A DNA stretch of 24,696 nucleotides from Barthelona sp. PAP020. Lineage: Eukaryota; Metamonada: BaSk clade. Positions 9,908-19,194 of the stretch are shown piece after piece; within the stretch, counting starts at the first letter, position 1, and each line of letters begins with the position of its first letter. The notes under the pieces are model-generated. The model was not told the origin of the DNA, ran no database searches, and saw only the letters and a program-made list of their open reading frames with translations. Where the stretch lies: contig JARQWU010000151.1 in assembly GCA_040182905.1 (NCBI GenBank), forward strand, positions 1 through 24,696, written 5' to 3'. The position numbers and the translations under genes are program-made.

Positions 9908-12900
9908 ATGTCTTTGGATTATATTAGAGAAACTGTATTTCGAAAACAACAACAAGAAAGTAAGGATTTACAATTTAACACAAAAGATAATTCGTATGCA
10001 AAATGTTTTGATGTTGTTGATCCATTTTTTTTTGTTATTGGATTTTCTAATGGAAATTTATTTATTCAATACAGAAATGAAGCTATTGTTTCGATTGTAA
10101 TTAATTTTTCGGCCATATCTTATGTTAAAGTTTTAACTATAAATGATTATGAATGGATTGTATTTGCTGCACATGAGAATTATTTGAGTATTTTGAAGAT
10201 TTGTTATGTGAATGGGGAGTTACAACATTATTCTTTATTAAATAATAAAGCTCATGCTAATATGATAATAGGAATAACTATTTTAGAAGATTCTGATGAT
10301 CTTTTGAATGAAATTGATGATTTGGTTAATTTCCCTTGTGTTTTTGCTGTTTTATGTGATGCTAGCTATCATCTATACAATTACGATTTGAACTATGAAG
10401 AAAGATTTTCAGAATTGTTTTGTTATGAGTTCCCCAATGAATTTGGTGATGGTACTATTCCTCATTCATTAGTTTTGAATCAATATTGTGTGTGTTTGGT
10501 TTTTCAAACAATGTTATATCATTTTGCTATTAATTCTGAATTAATATTGGATTGGAAGAAAGGAAGTAAAAGAATACCTAATATTCGTACTGTTTGGGAT
10601 GAAGCAGATCGTCTCAGGAAGCATTTTGAATATCCTTTTCTAGCTTGTTCAGGAAGAAATACAATTATTGGTGTGTCGAATAATCGTATTTTTGAATTAG
10701 ATGCTTGTACTGGATTACCTACCAAAAATTCAAAACGTTCTTTGCCTCCTTTGGTTGATCGTTCACATAGAGTTGTTTTTATGCGTTATTTACCGCCATT
10801 TCTTGCATATTTGAGCACTTTCAACAACGAATATTTTTTGTCTGCAATGAATTTGAGAATTCATTCATTGGCTGAACGTGTTCCTGTTGATATTCAACCT
10901 ATAGCTGTTGCAATACCATCAATTACATGGAATTCCAGAGTATACATGTTATCTAAAAGTCAGATTCAAGTTTTTTCTACTGAACCTTTGCAAAGAATTT
11001 TATCAAATATGACCAATGGTGCTGCTGATTATGAAAGAGCGATCACTTTTTTGACACACCTTAAACCTTCTGAATGGGGTGATAATTATTCCAAACAGTT
11101 TGAAAGTCTTTGTACTGCAAGTGCTGAAGAAGCATTAAGGAAGTATAATGTAAGTGCTGCAATTGAAAAGTTACAATTAGCTGGATTGTCTATTTCACAG
11201 ATTTTAATGCGATATTCACCCTTATTAATAATGGAACCTTCTGCTTTTTTAGAGACATTAAGTATGGGAGAAATTTCTGTATTGGACTCAAATGTTAGTC
11301 GAATAAATCCAAGTGATTTAAGTCCTACTTTGAACACAGAACGAAGAAGAAAATCTTCAAGATTGAATGTTGTTGTTGGATTGTTAAATGATGTTGATGA
11401 TATTGATTTAGAAAAGAAGTTAAAAGAAGAAAAAATGGAATTGGAAGAGAATTTAGGTATGATTGAATTAGCGTTGTTTTATTGTAGTTTAATTCCTATA
11501 TTTGCCACTGGGGATACTATATCTGATGAGATCTTACAACCATTTTTACCATTGTTTGATTGGATAAATACTGAAAAGATTGCTGAAATTTTATTATATC
11601 TCAAAAAGTTCAAGCTTTTGCAAGAGTATTTACTGGACAAGAGGGAATTTGCGATTGCATTGGATTTATTTAGCAAATACAAAAGATCTTCTGCATTTAT
11701 TGAAGTTTTTAGAAATATTGAATATTCTGCTGAAATTGAATACTTAATTCAATCACATCTCAATGTATTAATTCAGTTGATTAAACAAGAAAGTTATATT
11801 AACTTTTTCATTGATAATCCTAATTTTTATCTGGCGAATAATCTCCCAGTTGCTAATTTAATTCGACCAATATGTATTGAGTTGTTAAAAGATGATGTTT
11901 TTTCAACAAGTGTTGCCAGTTTATTATTGAAATACCCTTCTATTGGTTCTTTAACCATTTCACAAACCAATGAAATTAATGTAACTACAAATGACGTTGA
12001 TAATTCAACTTCTTCACCTTCTTCAATTTCTTCTACTGTTACCTCTTCATTATCTTCCACCTCCATTAATCCTTCCTTACCAACTTCCAAAGATAATTCT
12101 ACCAGTAATACCAATGAAAAAGACAAACTTATAAATATTTTCATCAAAAAAGAGATCAAATATTTGAAAAATACATTAAATTTTGAAGAAAAGTTTCAAC
12201 AAAAGTTACCTGAGATTTTTGGAGATTATTATGATGAGATTCATTCTATATATCCAGGCAGTATCTATAATGAGACTGAAAATGCCATTAGATATCATTA
12301 TTTGTTTAATATTCTCGTTAAATTGAATAATTATGATGGAAATGAGATATTACAATTGTTGGGTGATGACGTTAGGTTTATCTTTTGTAAAGCTGCTGTT
12401 ATTTATGTGCGACATGGAAATCTGCTGGATGCTTTTAAGTTATTGATAGATCATAACATTTTAGTTGGTGCTTATTTGTTTGCTAAACATATGGAAGAGA
12501 ATAAAAACATTGATAATGCAATTATTTCTCTATTGGGAGTATTATTCAAAAAGAATAATGAATTGTGTGCAAAAATAGGTATTGATATTGTGCAGCATGA
12601 GAAAAATAATTTGAATTTGCTTGATCTTCTGGAGATTTTACCTGACACTATTGGTTTGGGATTTTTAAATTTGAAAGAACATTTTTCTGAATTGATTGAT
12701 GTGAAGAATAAGTTCATTCAAGAACAATCATTGTATAAAGCTACCATTAACAGTTTACAACTTCAAATACATAAAAAAAAAACGGAAACTGGTTTTGTTA
12801 TAAAACCAGGTACAAAATGTTCAAGATGTAAAAAAGATATTGGTGCAACTCATTGGCGTTTTGTGAATGGTATGTATGTACATTCTGTTTGTTACTCAAC

Positions 12901-12910
12901 CACAGAATAA
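9908..12910 (+). CDS. Vps39/Vam6-like (or Vps3/TGFBRAP1-like) HOPS/CORVET tethering subunit, 1000 aa
   Basis: One frame runs from an ATG at 9908 to a TAA at 12908. The N-terminal ~350 residues read as a beta-propeller of the CNH type. They are followed by a long alpha-helical region (about 400-960) typical of the clathrin-heavy-chain-like solenoid. The extreme C-terminus carries a short zinc-binding pattern, Cys971-x2-Cys974 ... His992-x2-Cys995, within KPGTKCSRCKKDIG and MYVHSVC. This matches the C-terminal zinc-binding region of Vps39/TGFBRAP1 family proteins. In the known complexes these subunits bind Rab GTPases (Ypt7/Rab7 or Vps21/Rab5) and tether endosomes and lysosomes before fusion. 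A Ser/Thr-rich, probably disordered insert lies at about residues 692-740 (11985-12130), in the middle of the solenoid. The length fits Vps39 (about 900-1050 aa). Choosing between the HOPS subunit Vps39 and the CORVET subunit Vps3 needs a tree. Confidence 0.8.
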   Translation: MSLDYIRETVFRKQQQESKDLQFNTKDNSYAKCFDVVDPFFFVIGFSNGNLFIQYRNEAIVSIVINFSAISYVKVLTINDYEWIVFAAHENYLSILKICYVNGELQHYSLLNNKAHANMIIGITILEDSDDLLNEIDDLVNFPCVFAVLCDASYHLYNYDLNYEERFSELFCYEFPNEFGDGTIPHSLVLNQYCVCLVFQTMLYHFAINSELILDWKKGSKRIPNIRTVWDEADRLRKHFEYPFLACSGRNTIIGVSNNRIFELDACTGLPTKNSKRSLPPLVDRSHRVVFMRYLPPFLAYLSTFNNEYFLSAMNLRIHSLAERVPVDIQPIAVAIPSITWNSRVYMLSKSQIQVFSTEPLQRILSNMTNGAADYERAITFLTHLKPSEWGDNYSKQFESLCTASAEEALRKYNVSAAIEKLQLAGLSISQILMRYSPLLIMEPSAFLETLSMGEISVLDSNVSRINPSDLSPTLNTERRRKSSRLNVVVGLLNDVDDIDLEKKLKEEKMELEENLGMIELALFYCSLIPIFATGDTISDEILQPFLPLFDWINTEKIAEILLYLKKFKLLQEYLLDKREFAIALDLFSKYKRSSAFIEVFRNIEYSAEIEYLIQSHLNVLIQLIKQESYINFFIDNPNFYLANNLPVANLIRPICIELLKDDVFSTSVASLLLKYPSIGSLTISQTNEINVTTNDVDNSTSSPSSISSTVTSSLSSTSINPSLPTSKDNSTSNTNEKDKLINIFIKKEIKYLKNTLNFEEKFQQKLPEIFGDYYDEIHSIYPGSIYNETENAIRYHYLFNILVKLNNYDGNEILQLLGDDVRFIFCKAAVIYVRHGNLLDAFKLLIDHNILVGAYLFAKHMEENKNIDNAIISLLGVLFKKNNELCAKIGIDIVQHEKNNLNLLDLLEILPDTIGLGFLNLKEHFSELIDVKNKFIQEQSLYKATINSLQLQIHKKKTETGFVIKPGTKCSRCKKDIGATHWRFVNGMYVHSVCYSTTE

Positions 12911-13061
12911 ATATTTAAAGTATTTGAGTGAGATCCACCAAATGTATTGGCACCAGATGAAAAACAACGTATTTTCTTGTTATTTGTGACACAAATTTAA
13001 GGTTTTTTTTTAATTTTTTAATAACAAATAGAGTATTTGTTGATGTGAATAAATGTTTTTA

Positions 13062-13461
13062 TTTTTTTTTTCTTCTTGTACGAACCTTTTCCAGAACTTT
13101 CCCAAATCAGAGACTGGGAAACTCAGTTGATTAATAAATAATAAACCTAAATATTCATTCTTTTCAAGGGGTCCAGCGTTCCTAAAAGGAACATCTCTTT
13201 TTTGAGACCTACTCTTTCATAGGCTTTCGTAGGAGAGCCACGCACCATACGGGATGTGAAATACTGCGTTACTAATTGCTCAAAAGAACTTAACCCTCCG
13301 ATTTTTTCAAAAATTTATCCTAATTGTTCAAGATTTCATGCATTCACCGTGGCAGGTCAAAAATTTGGGGGTAGGTTAAGGAAAAGTTCCGTACCTTGAG
13401 GGAAAAAGGATTAATCGGAAAATTTCGATTCGTCAAAAATAGGCTTGTCAACAACCCTCAT
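13062..13461 (-). repeat. Dispersed element, copy A (about 400 bp, near full length)
   Basis: This copy is colinear with 20738-21133 over its whole length. It shares a 39-base identical run (13334-13372 against 21004-21042) and several 30-base blocks. On the minus strand it begins ATGAGGGTTGTTGACAAGC and ends GTACAAGAAG followed by a run of 10 A (13062-13071). The A-run length differs between copies (10, 11, 5), which argues for a retroposed transcript with an A tail. A small hairpin is visible at 13178-13192 (GTTCC-TAAAA-GGAAC). No long reading frame is shared between copies: one plus-strand frame open in copy C is closed by TAG in this copy. No clear target-site duplication was found because the flanks are A/T-rich. 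The copy sits about 150 bases past the Vps39-like stop. Confidence 0.85.
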
Positions 13462-14658
13462 CTTTCTTTAGCTTTCTGTTTGAATTCTATTTGTTGTATT
13501 ATTCAATTAAGTAGTGTTCTATTCAATATGTTATTTATCTTAAAAGAACTTTTTTGACAGAAATCTTATTTTTGATTTTAAAAACCGTGGAATTTATAAA
13601 TATCAACACCACTCAAGATATTTTGAGGGCTTTTTCCTTTCAAAAATATGGCTTAATGTGGATAAACAATGCTTGGCTTCAGCAGGAGTTCCATGTCAAA
13701 ATAGAACATAGTTATTTTTGATTAAATAGATTGGACAAATAACAACAACCATTTTTTTCACTGTAAATAAATAATATGGTTGTTTCACACTGCAGCAACA
13801 GGCCATGAAGCACTGAGCGTATGAGTGAATAAGAAAGAATAGCGTTTATTTGATACAAAGTTTTTGAAACCCAATTGATCTGCTGAAAGACTTTAGATGT
13901 TTTTAAAATGAAAAGAAAGAACGTAAACATTTTGCTTCCTCAAAATTGCAAAAGAACTGGGACAAGAAACATGATTCCAAGTTTACACTTACTTGTCAAA
14001 ATTGAATTTCTCCGGTTCACTTTCTTCTCAAGGGAAAACGTTCCATAATTTTCCAAAATGAAATTTGTCCTTTTCTTTTCTCTAAAAGTTACATTATTTG
14101 ATCCCTACCCAAGAATTCGTTTGATATTTTTAAGATAATTGATCAAAGCCCTTGATCATCTGTTCTGCTAATCCAAAAATGACAAACTGGTCTTGAAAAA
14201 ACAAAAGATAACATAATTAAAAGTGAATTGGAGGTATTATCTCATTGAAATGGGATATAAAGCCTCATATTTATTGACAATACCCCGATTTGACGGACTT
14301 TATGTTGCTGGAGGCTGTTGAATCAATTTGCCAATGCGACATTTCATGTCCACCAACCTGTTAAATTGGTTCAAATTAAAGGATTTTTCATCCAAATGAT
14401 GAGAGACATCACAAAAACAAGAGGACAAAAGGTTTCAGATGTCCAATTTCTCAAATCATTCAAGTGTTTTGGTTTCATTTCATTTATGGATGGTTGATGT
14501 TGTTTTTACATTTGAAGTGACTCGCATGGTTAAAAAAACAGTTTGAAAATGTATTAAATGAGGAAATGAAAATGTGTTTTAAATTTACAAGTGTAGAACC
14601 AGAGAAGCCAGGTGAACATGTAATCATGGGATGTAAGTGCAAAATGCAAGGTGGAGTT
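13462..14658. other. Long intergenic stretch, no convincing gene
   Basis: About 1.2 kb separates element copy A from the 3' end of the kinase gene. The only stretch with protein-like composition is on the minus strand at 14300-14434. It has 44 open codons ending in TAA at 14300-14302 (it includes FNLNQFNRLVDMKCRIGKLI), no ATG near its start and a TGA just upstream at 14435-14437. It could be the tail of a lost gene or chance. The rest shows no frame, repeat or RNA fold that I can support. Confidence 0.4.
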
Positions 14659-16887
14659 TTACAGGTTTGAAGCTATGAATTCTTGGATTGGGACTTTTTT
14701 TTGATAATTGCTACCACTACACAACAAACGAGTTCCATCATGGTTGAGGGCCATATCACGAATATAAAAAGGTACTTTCACTTTCTGCAACACTTGACCT
14801 GTTTCTCTTCGAATCACAGCAAATGATTTGTCATATGCACCAGAATAGATCAATGAACCATCTTGGGAGAAGATGATTGAGTATATCCCCTTATCATGAA
14901 TCTCATACTTTCCCAACAACTCTCTAGATTCAACATCAAAAATCCTGACTGTACCACTATCATCACCTGTCGCCCAATAAGCACTATCAGGTGAAAAGTT
15001 GCCTGATCTGACCTGCTTTCCATCATGACTCCACGTGTGAAGCTCTTCATACGTCTCCAATGAAAACAACTTTGAACATCTATCCTCACTGACAGATGCA
15101 AAGTACTTCATATCAGAGCTGATACGTACAGAGTAAACATATTTTTCATGAGCTCGAGATTCATGCAACTTCTGTCCTTCAACCGTGTATATGCCAATGT
15201 AACCATTTCGCATACCAAAAGAAAGCAATTTGCCATCTGATGAGAACCAAACACGTTTTACTTCCATTGACATGCCCCTAATCACTCTTACTGTTCTCCA
15301 AGTATCAACCTCAAAGATATGAATTGCTGGACCATCACCACCAACAGCCAATAGTTTGGAGTCGGGACTGAAATTGAGACCAAAAGCAAATGCAACATAC
15401 TCCCCTTCATGCACAATTTCATGTGTTTCAGCGTTATAGACTCTGAGTAATTTACTAACATATCCCGCAACCGCAAAAAAGCGTCCATCAGGGCTGTAAT
15501 CAAGGGCAAAAACTATTGAATTAGGAAACTCCTCACAAAACACAGACCTTTCTTCAAATCTTTCGACTGCATGAACAATTTGCTTTCTATTTTCAGCTAG
15601 TTGTTGTCCATCACTGTTGTTCATAAGATCATTCAACTGGTCAGTTAAATTAGTTGAAACAAGTTGTTTTCCCTCACTGTTATTCATACGTTCATTCAAT
15701 TGGTTTGTCAAATGATCAACTTGATCTGATAATTCTTGGTTTATATTCATCCAGTTTCTTTTTTCTTCCATAAAATTGTCTGCTTGATTGACCAATTCTT
15801 TGTTTTTATTCATCCATTTCTCTTCTTTAGCTTTCAACCCACCGTTTTCAATCGTCAATTCTTGAACCCTTTCCACATATCCCTTTCTTTCCAAAAGCCA
15901 ACTGTTCTTTTCCTCTTCTAAAGTTGCAACTCTCTTCACCAATCTCTTCTCGTCGAATCCCAACCCCTCGAAACGCTCAATCAGCATCTGTAAATACTCA
16001 GTGATCTCACTGAACGTTGGCCTGGCATCTGCCTCAACAGTCAAACACCTTTTGATGATTCCAAACCCAGGTATTGTATCCAACAATTCCCTGCTATATG
16101 GAAGCTTTCCATTGCCCAATGTAAAAATGACTTTCAACTCACTCAACCCTTCAAAAGGAACAAAACCAGATACTACTTGAGCCAACATTACACCAAAAGA
16201 CCAGGCGTCAACAGCTGTTCCTATTATGTTCTCCTCTTCATTGGCCAACTCAGGAGCTGCATATCTCACAGCCCCCATCATAGAATTGGCCGAACTCCTG
16301 CTCGTATCACGAACAAGCCCAAAATCAGCGATTGCAGGCGTATACATCCCATCTACACCACGTCTCAACAACACATTATTCGGCTTCAAATCCCTATGCA
16401 TAACGCCTTTGCCATGACAAAACTCAAGCGCAGTGGAAACCTGCATCATAATAACTAACTTCTCCTTCAAAGACAACTCTGGTATCATTTCCTCCAGATC
16501 GGCATCACAATACTCCATCACAACAGCCTTTTTGTACTCAATCTCAGTAACTCCAAAAACCTGGCGAATAAAAGGGTGATTTAAAACCATGGGAAAGCAT
16601 TCTCTGGTAAGTTCATCAGCAGTAGTTTTTTCAACTTTATCAACAAAGACTTTCAAGACTACCATCTTTCCATGTCTTTTGGCAAGATGTAAGAGCCCAA
16701 ATCCACCTATTCTGAAGTCTCTTTCTACTATTTCAAAGTCACTTCCAGGTATATTGATGTCATTCGATTTCAAAAAATTATTTAATTTTTCAAAAGCATC
16801 TTCTTCTGGTTCTTTAACAATTTTTTTGCGCTTCTTTGCACGTTGTTCTAGTTCGTGTGATCCTTGGTTTTCTTCAAAGGTGAACAT
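14659..16887 (-). CDS. Protein kinase fused to coiled coil and C-terminal WD40 propeller (742 aa)
   Basis: I start the gene at the ATG at 16887; the frame is open to 17009 but has no ATG upstream. Residues ~50-303 are a Ser/Thr kinase-like domain: Lys79 in VVLK, Glu96 in helix C, HRDLKPNN with catalytic Asp166 and Asn171, DFG at 188-190, APE at 211-213, and Asp/Trp in VDAWSFGVML. All catalytic residues are present, so activity is expected. The glycine loop is unusual: RIGGFG lacks the first glycine of GxGxxG. Residues ~312-445 form a charged coiled coil containing imperfect ~20-residue duplications. Residues ~450-735 hold WD40-type repeats (FSPDSKLLAVGG, HDKGIYSIIFSQDG, ATGDDSGTVRIFDVES), probably a propeller that binds partners. 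The substrate and pathway are unknown. The 5' UTR would run directly into dispersed-element copy B. A short out-of-frame ATG at about 16930 could begin an upstream ORF overlapping the start. Confidence 0.9.
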   Translation of the reverse strand: MFTFEENQGSHELEQRAKKRKKIVKEPEEDAFEKLNNFLKSNDINIPGSDFEIVERDFRIGGFGLLHLAKRHGKMVVLKVFVDKVEKTTADELTRECFPMVLNHPFIRQVFGVTEIEYKKAVVMEYCDADLEEMIPELSLKEKLVIMMQVSTALEFCHGKGVMHRDLKPNNVLLRRGVDGMYTPAIADFGLVRDTSRSSANSMMGAVRYAAPELANEEENIIGTAVDAWSFGVMLAQVVSGFVPFEGLSELKVIFTLGNGKLPYSRELLDTIPGFGIIKRCLTVEADARPTFSEITEYLQMLIERFEGLGFDEKRLVKRVATLEEEKNSWLLERKGYVERVQELTIENGGLKAKEEKWMNKNKELVNQADNFMEEKRNWMNINQELSDQVDHLTNQLNERMNNSEGKQLVSTNLTDQLNDLMNNSDGQQLAENRKQIVHAVERFEERSVFCEEFPNSIVFALDYSPDGRFFAVAGYVSKLLRVYNAETHEIVHEGEYVAFAFGLNFSPDSKLLAVGGDGPAIHIFEVDTWRTVRVIRGMSMEVKRVWFSSDGKLLSFGMRNGYIGIYTVEGQKLHESRAHEKYVYSVRISSDMKYFASVSEDRCSKLFSLETYEELHTWSHDGKQVRSGNFSPDSAYWATGDDSGTVRIFDVESRELLGKYEIHDKGIYSIIFSQDGSLIYSGAYDKSFAVIRRETGQVLQKVKVPFYIRDMALNHDGTRLLCSGSNYQKKVPIQEFIASNL
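15583..15708 (-). repeat. Tandem 21-residue duplication inside the kinase coiled coil
   Basis: Residues 394-414 and 415-435 of the kinase protein are two adjacent 21-residue units. Both follow the pattern T-(N/D)-QLN-x-x-MNNS-(E/D)-G-x-QL. The DNA of the two 63-base units is similar but clearly diverged. An earlier pair (about 355-373 and 374-394, each with EEK ... WMN ... N-x-EL) has the same period, so the coil seems to have grown by unit duplication. The length may vary between strains or paralogs. Confidence 0.7.
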
Positions 16888-16932
16888 GGGTGAAAAGAAA
16901 TTATGATGAAATGTTGAAAAATAATTTTCATC

Positions 16933-17045
16933 TTTTTTTTTTTCTTCTTGTACGAACCTTTTCCAGAACTTTCCCAAATCAGAGACTGGGAATCTCAGTT
17001 GACTAATAAATAATAAACTTTAATCTTTATTCTTTTTGGGGGTGC
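16933..17045 (-). repeat. Dispersed element, copy B (truncated, about 113 bp)
   Basis: This copy matches the A-tail end of copies A and C, from the tail (11 A on the minus strand, 16933-16943) through the CCCAGTCTCTGATTTGGG segment and the A/T-rich stretch. It then stops at about 17045, where homology to the full copies (which continue into TCCAGCG on the plus strand) is lost. Loss of the end distal to the A tail is the pattern of 5' truncation seen in target-primed retrotransposition. It lies 45 bases upstream of the kinase ATG. An open frame in phase with the kinase runs through the tail into the element (translating as LGKFWKRFVQEE) but has no ATG. Confidence 0.8.
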
Positions 17046-17137
17046 CTTGTTAATAGGGTATCGTGGTACAGAGCGGTATCAGCAATGAAAAGAAACATTC
17101 CACAAGGGTTGTTTAATAAAAATATTTACCCTTATAA

Positions 17138-18328
17138 AGAGTGGGTTCAGCTCTTCACTGGAATTTATTTTTAGGAGACCAAAAGAAGAATGCTGACCGT
17201 GGATTCCTACAAAAGAAAGCAGTCTCGATCCTTAAAATCTCCGTGTGTGTGAGCAACTTCCTGAAGACAACTAGTATGTGAAACCATGCGAATTGGAGAC
17301 TCTGTTACCGATCATCAAGCAGGAAATTGACTGCTTTTTAGATTTTGAATCTTGGGACTACCTACCTCAAGGTCTAAACTTACACTTACGAATGTGTTCC
17401 AGTTTTGGTTTTGATTTCTCAATTCCGGATATCATGCAGAACCATCTTTTTATAAAGAAAATAGCAATAATTGTTTTTAAAAAAGAAAAGTAAAGGAAGG
17501 AAACAGATCTCACAGGAAAGCTGCAAACAGCGGAAATAGTGTTTCAAAGATACCGAAAGGGTGCATTGCAAGAAACAAATTGGATAAAACATAAAATGAA
17601 GTTGCAAAGCATAGACTCTATGGAAGTGTTCTGTGGAAGAAATAGACACTTGAACATCGAACTCCCAATTTAATTAGAAGAATCGATAAGTATTTTGTAA
17701 CAAGAAAAAATCAGAGGAGATCTTAAACCAAGAGTGATCAAAGGAATGGTAGCAACGGATGCTTCACCTTTGAAAAAAGGGATTGCGATAAAGACAAGCA
17801 ATACCACGAGAATGCAGTCAAAATAGGCAGACTGTTCAAACGATATTGCCCCTTTAAAGTAACCACAATAAACGTTGCAAAATTAATAAAGATTGTGAGT
17901 CCCCTTGATCTTCTTTTTAAGCCAAATATACAGTGTACTCTTTTCAAACACAACAAAAGACAGTTGACTATTGTTCAAGTCCTATATAAATGCACTTGAG
18001 ATAATGCATTATCAAATGAAAGAATTAGGACGCTTTATAAAATGAAAAGGTAAAACCTTGGAAATCGCCTTTTGCTGATGAAAAAAAAATTAGTGACACA
18101 AAAACAATTTACACCACACATAAAGCCATCAGATCATCAAAGCTACATACTGCTAAATCTGTGGCCAAAACAGAGAATTCCAAAAAAGCACTTCTCATTA
18201 TTTCAGCGATCGATTGATATTTGGAGATATATATTTTGATGGAAAGATTTATGAATTCATCAAAGTTGTCACGATTAACAGATCTGGGTTTGAGCCCAAG
18301 TGATTTTAACTTGAATTCTGTTGATTAG
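17138..18328 (+). pseudogene. Decayed plus-strand reading frame of unknown family
   Basis: A chain of protein-like open stretches on the plus strand is joined by frame changes and single stops. The order is 17138-17278 (47 codons), 17275-17490 (72 codons), 17481-18050 in one frame with stops at 17592, 17643, 17724 and 17997, and 18041-18325 in another frame with a single TGA at 18215 before TAG at 18326. The longest clean piece is 17727-17996 (90 codons, including YHENAVKIGRLFKRYCPFKV). The last piece contains MNSSKLSRLTDLGLSPSDFN. Adjacent pieces abut or overlap by a few bases, as expected of a gene broken by small indels. The base composition is less AT-skewed than true intergenic DNA here. 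I recognise no domain, and chance open frames cannot be excluded for individual pieces. Confidence 0.35.
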
Positions 18329-18410
18329 CCCAGGATAGGGTAGCCTTAAGTTGGGTCTTAAGTTCTTCAACAATGTTGTCTTCGAATGGCTCCTGATTTA
18401 GCTAATCGAT

Positions 18411-19194
18411 TTACAGACTTTGGGTGTTCACGTTTTTTGATTGGTTTTGAACGAGCAAAGCAACAACGGACGTAACTCGTTCAAGTTGTGTTGAGAGGTT
18501 GCCAATTAAAACGTCCTGTTGGTTATTTTCCTCTTTTAAATCAGAAATCATTTCAATCTTTTGAGAAAACAGTTTTACAATTGCTGGAAATTCAAAAATT
18601 ACATGTTTAGGCAAAAGTTCAGGGAAGATTAATCGAGGTATTTCAGACAAGTGTGGAACAATTTTTTCAAACAGAAGCCCAGTAAATGTCGGGTAGGCTT
18701 CTAAAAAGTCGCATAGTTCTGACATTTCAGTTTGAGACAACAGATTTTTATGTTCAACCATGAAATCAAATAAGTTACTGAGTACTTCAGGGTGTCTATT
18801 TGGTGTCAATTTCATCAAATTAGAAAAAGAAAATCCGTCAAGTGTAAAAAACAAATAATAGTGAGGAAATTGAATTTGCCTGATGTTTCCACCATTCTTG
18901 AAGCTTATCTCACATATTACATCATATCAAAACATACTCATCATAACAAATCCAAAGCCCACGTTTTAATAATAATAGAATAGTGCTACAAGCCTCTTGC
19001 TGGTTGCAGGCAGAAATCACAGATGAAACAACATTTTGAGCATTTTTTGAATAATCAACAAGTTCATTGACAAACGGTTCTCCTTCTTTTGTATCAAAGA
19101 GGGATTTGGCATAGGCAGGGAACATCTTTGTTAAAATTAGCAGTTTTTTCGGTTTTTGATTGTGTAAAAGCAAGTTCAAATTATTGCAAGCAAA
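18411..19194 (-). pseudogene. Interrupted C-terminal continuation of the WD40 gene (or separate small gene)
   Basis: After the TAA that ends the WD40 frame (19195-19197), the same frame stays open for another 90 codons to a TGA at 18922-18924. The text is protein-like and helical (LLILTKMFPAYAKSLFD; VNELVDYSKNAQNVVSSVIS). Reading then continues in a different frame, ending in TAA at 18411-18413, with helical content and a coiled-coil tail (LKEENNQQDVLIGNLSTQLE). A GTATGT word at 18937-18932 and a CATCAG ending at 18880 would define a 58-nt intron that joins the two parts in frame; a 34-nt alternative ends at 18904. So the frame change may be an intron rather than a lesion, but the TAA at 19195 still interrupts. 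Options: nonsense mutation in one ~650-residue protein, readthrough, a sequencing error, or a separate gene starting at the ATG at 19125. No known domain recognised. Confidence 0.5.

Noticed and set aside
13187-13250. tRNA or 5S-like RNA gene inside the dispersed element
   Set aside because: Short stems exist, but no cloverleaf, no convincing A and B boxes and no anticodon arm could be drawn.
13712-13930. Minus-strand frame of 72 codons
   Set aside because: Hydrophobic and low-complexity text of AT-rich DNA; no ATG context, domain or neighbouring support.
14300-14434. Minus-strand open stretch of 44 codons after the kinase gene
   Set aside because: The composition is protein-like, but it is short, lacks a start and matches no family I recognise; left as a note rather than a gene.
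16888-16977. 30-codon N-terminal extension of the kinase beginning with TTG at 16977
   Set aside because: It has no ATG, it translates the A tail and part of dispersed-element copy B, and a good ATG lies at 16887. I treat it as untranslated.
17738-17956. Minus-strand frame of 72 codons
   Set aside because: It is the complement of the better plus-strand open stretch 17727-17996 and has no start context of its own.
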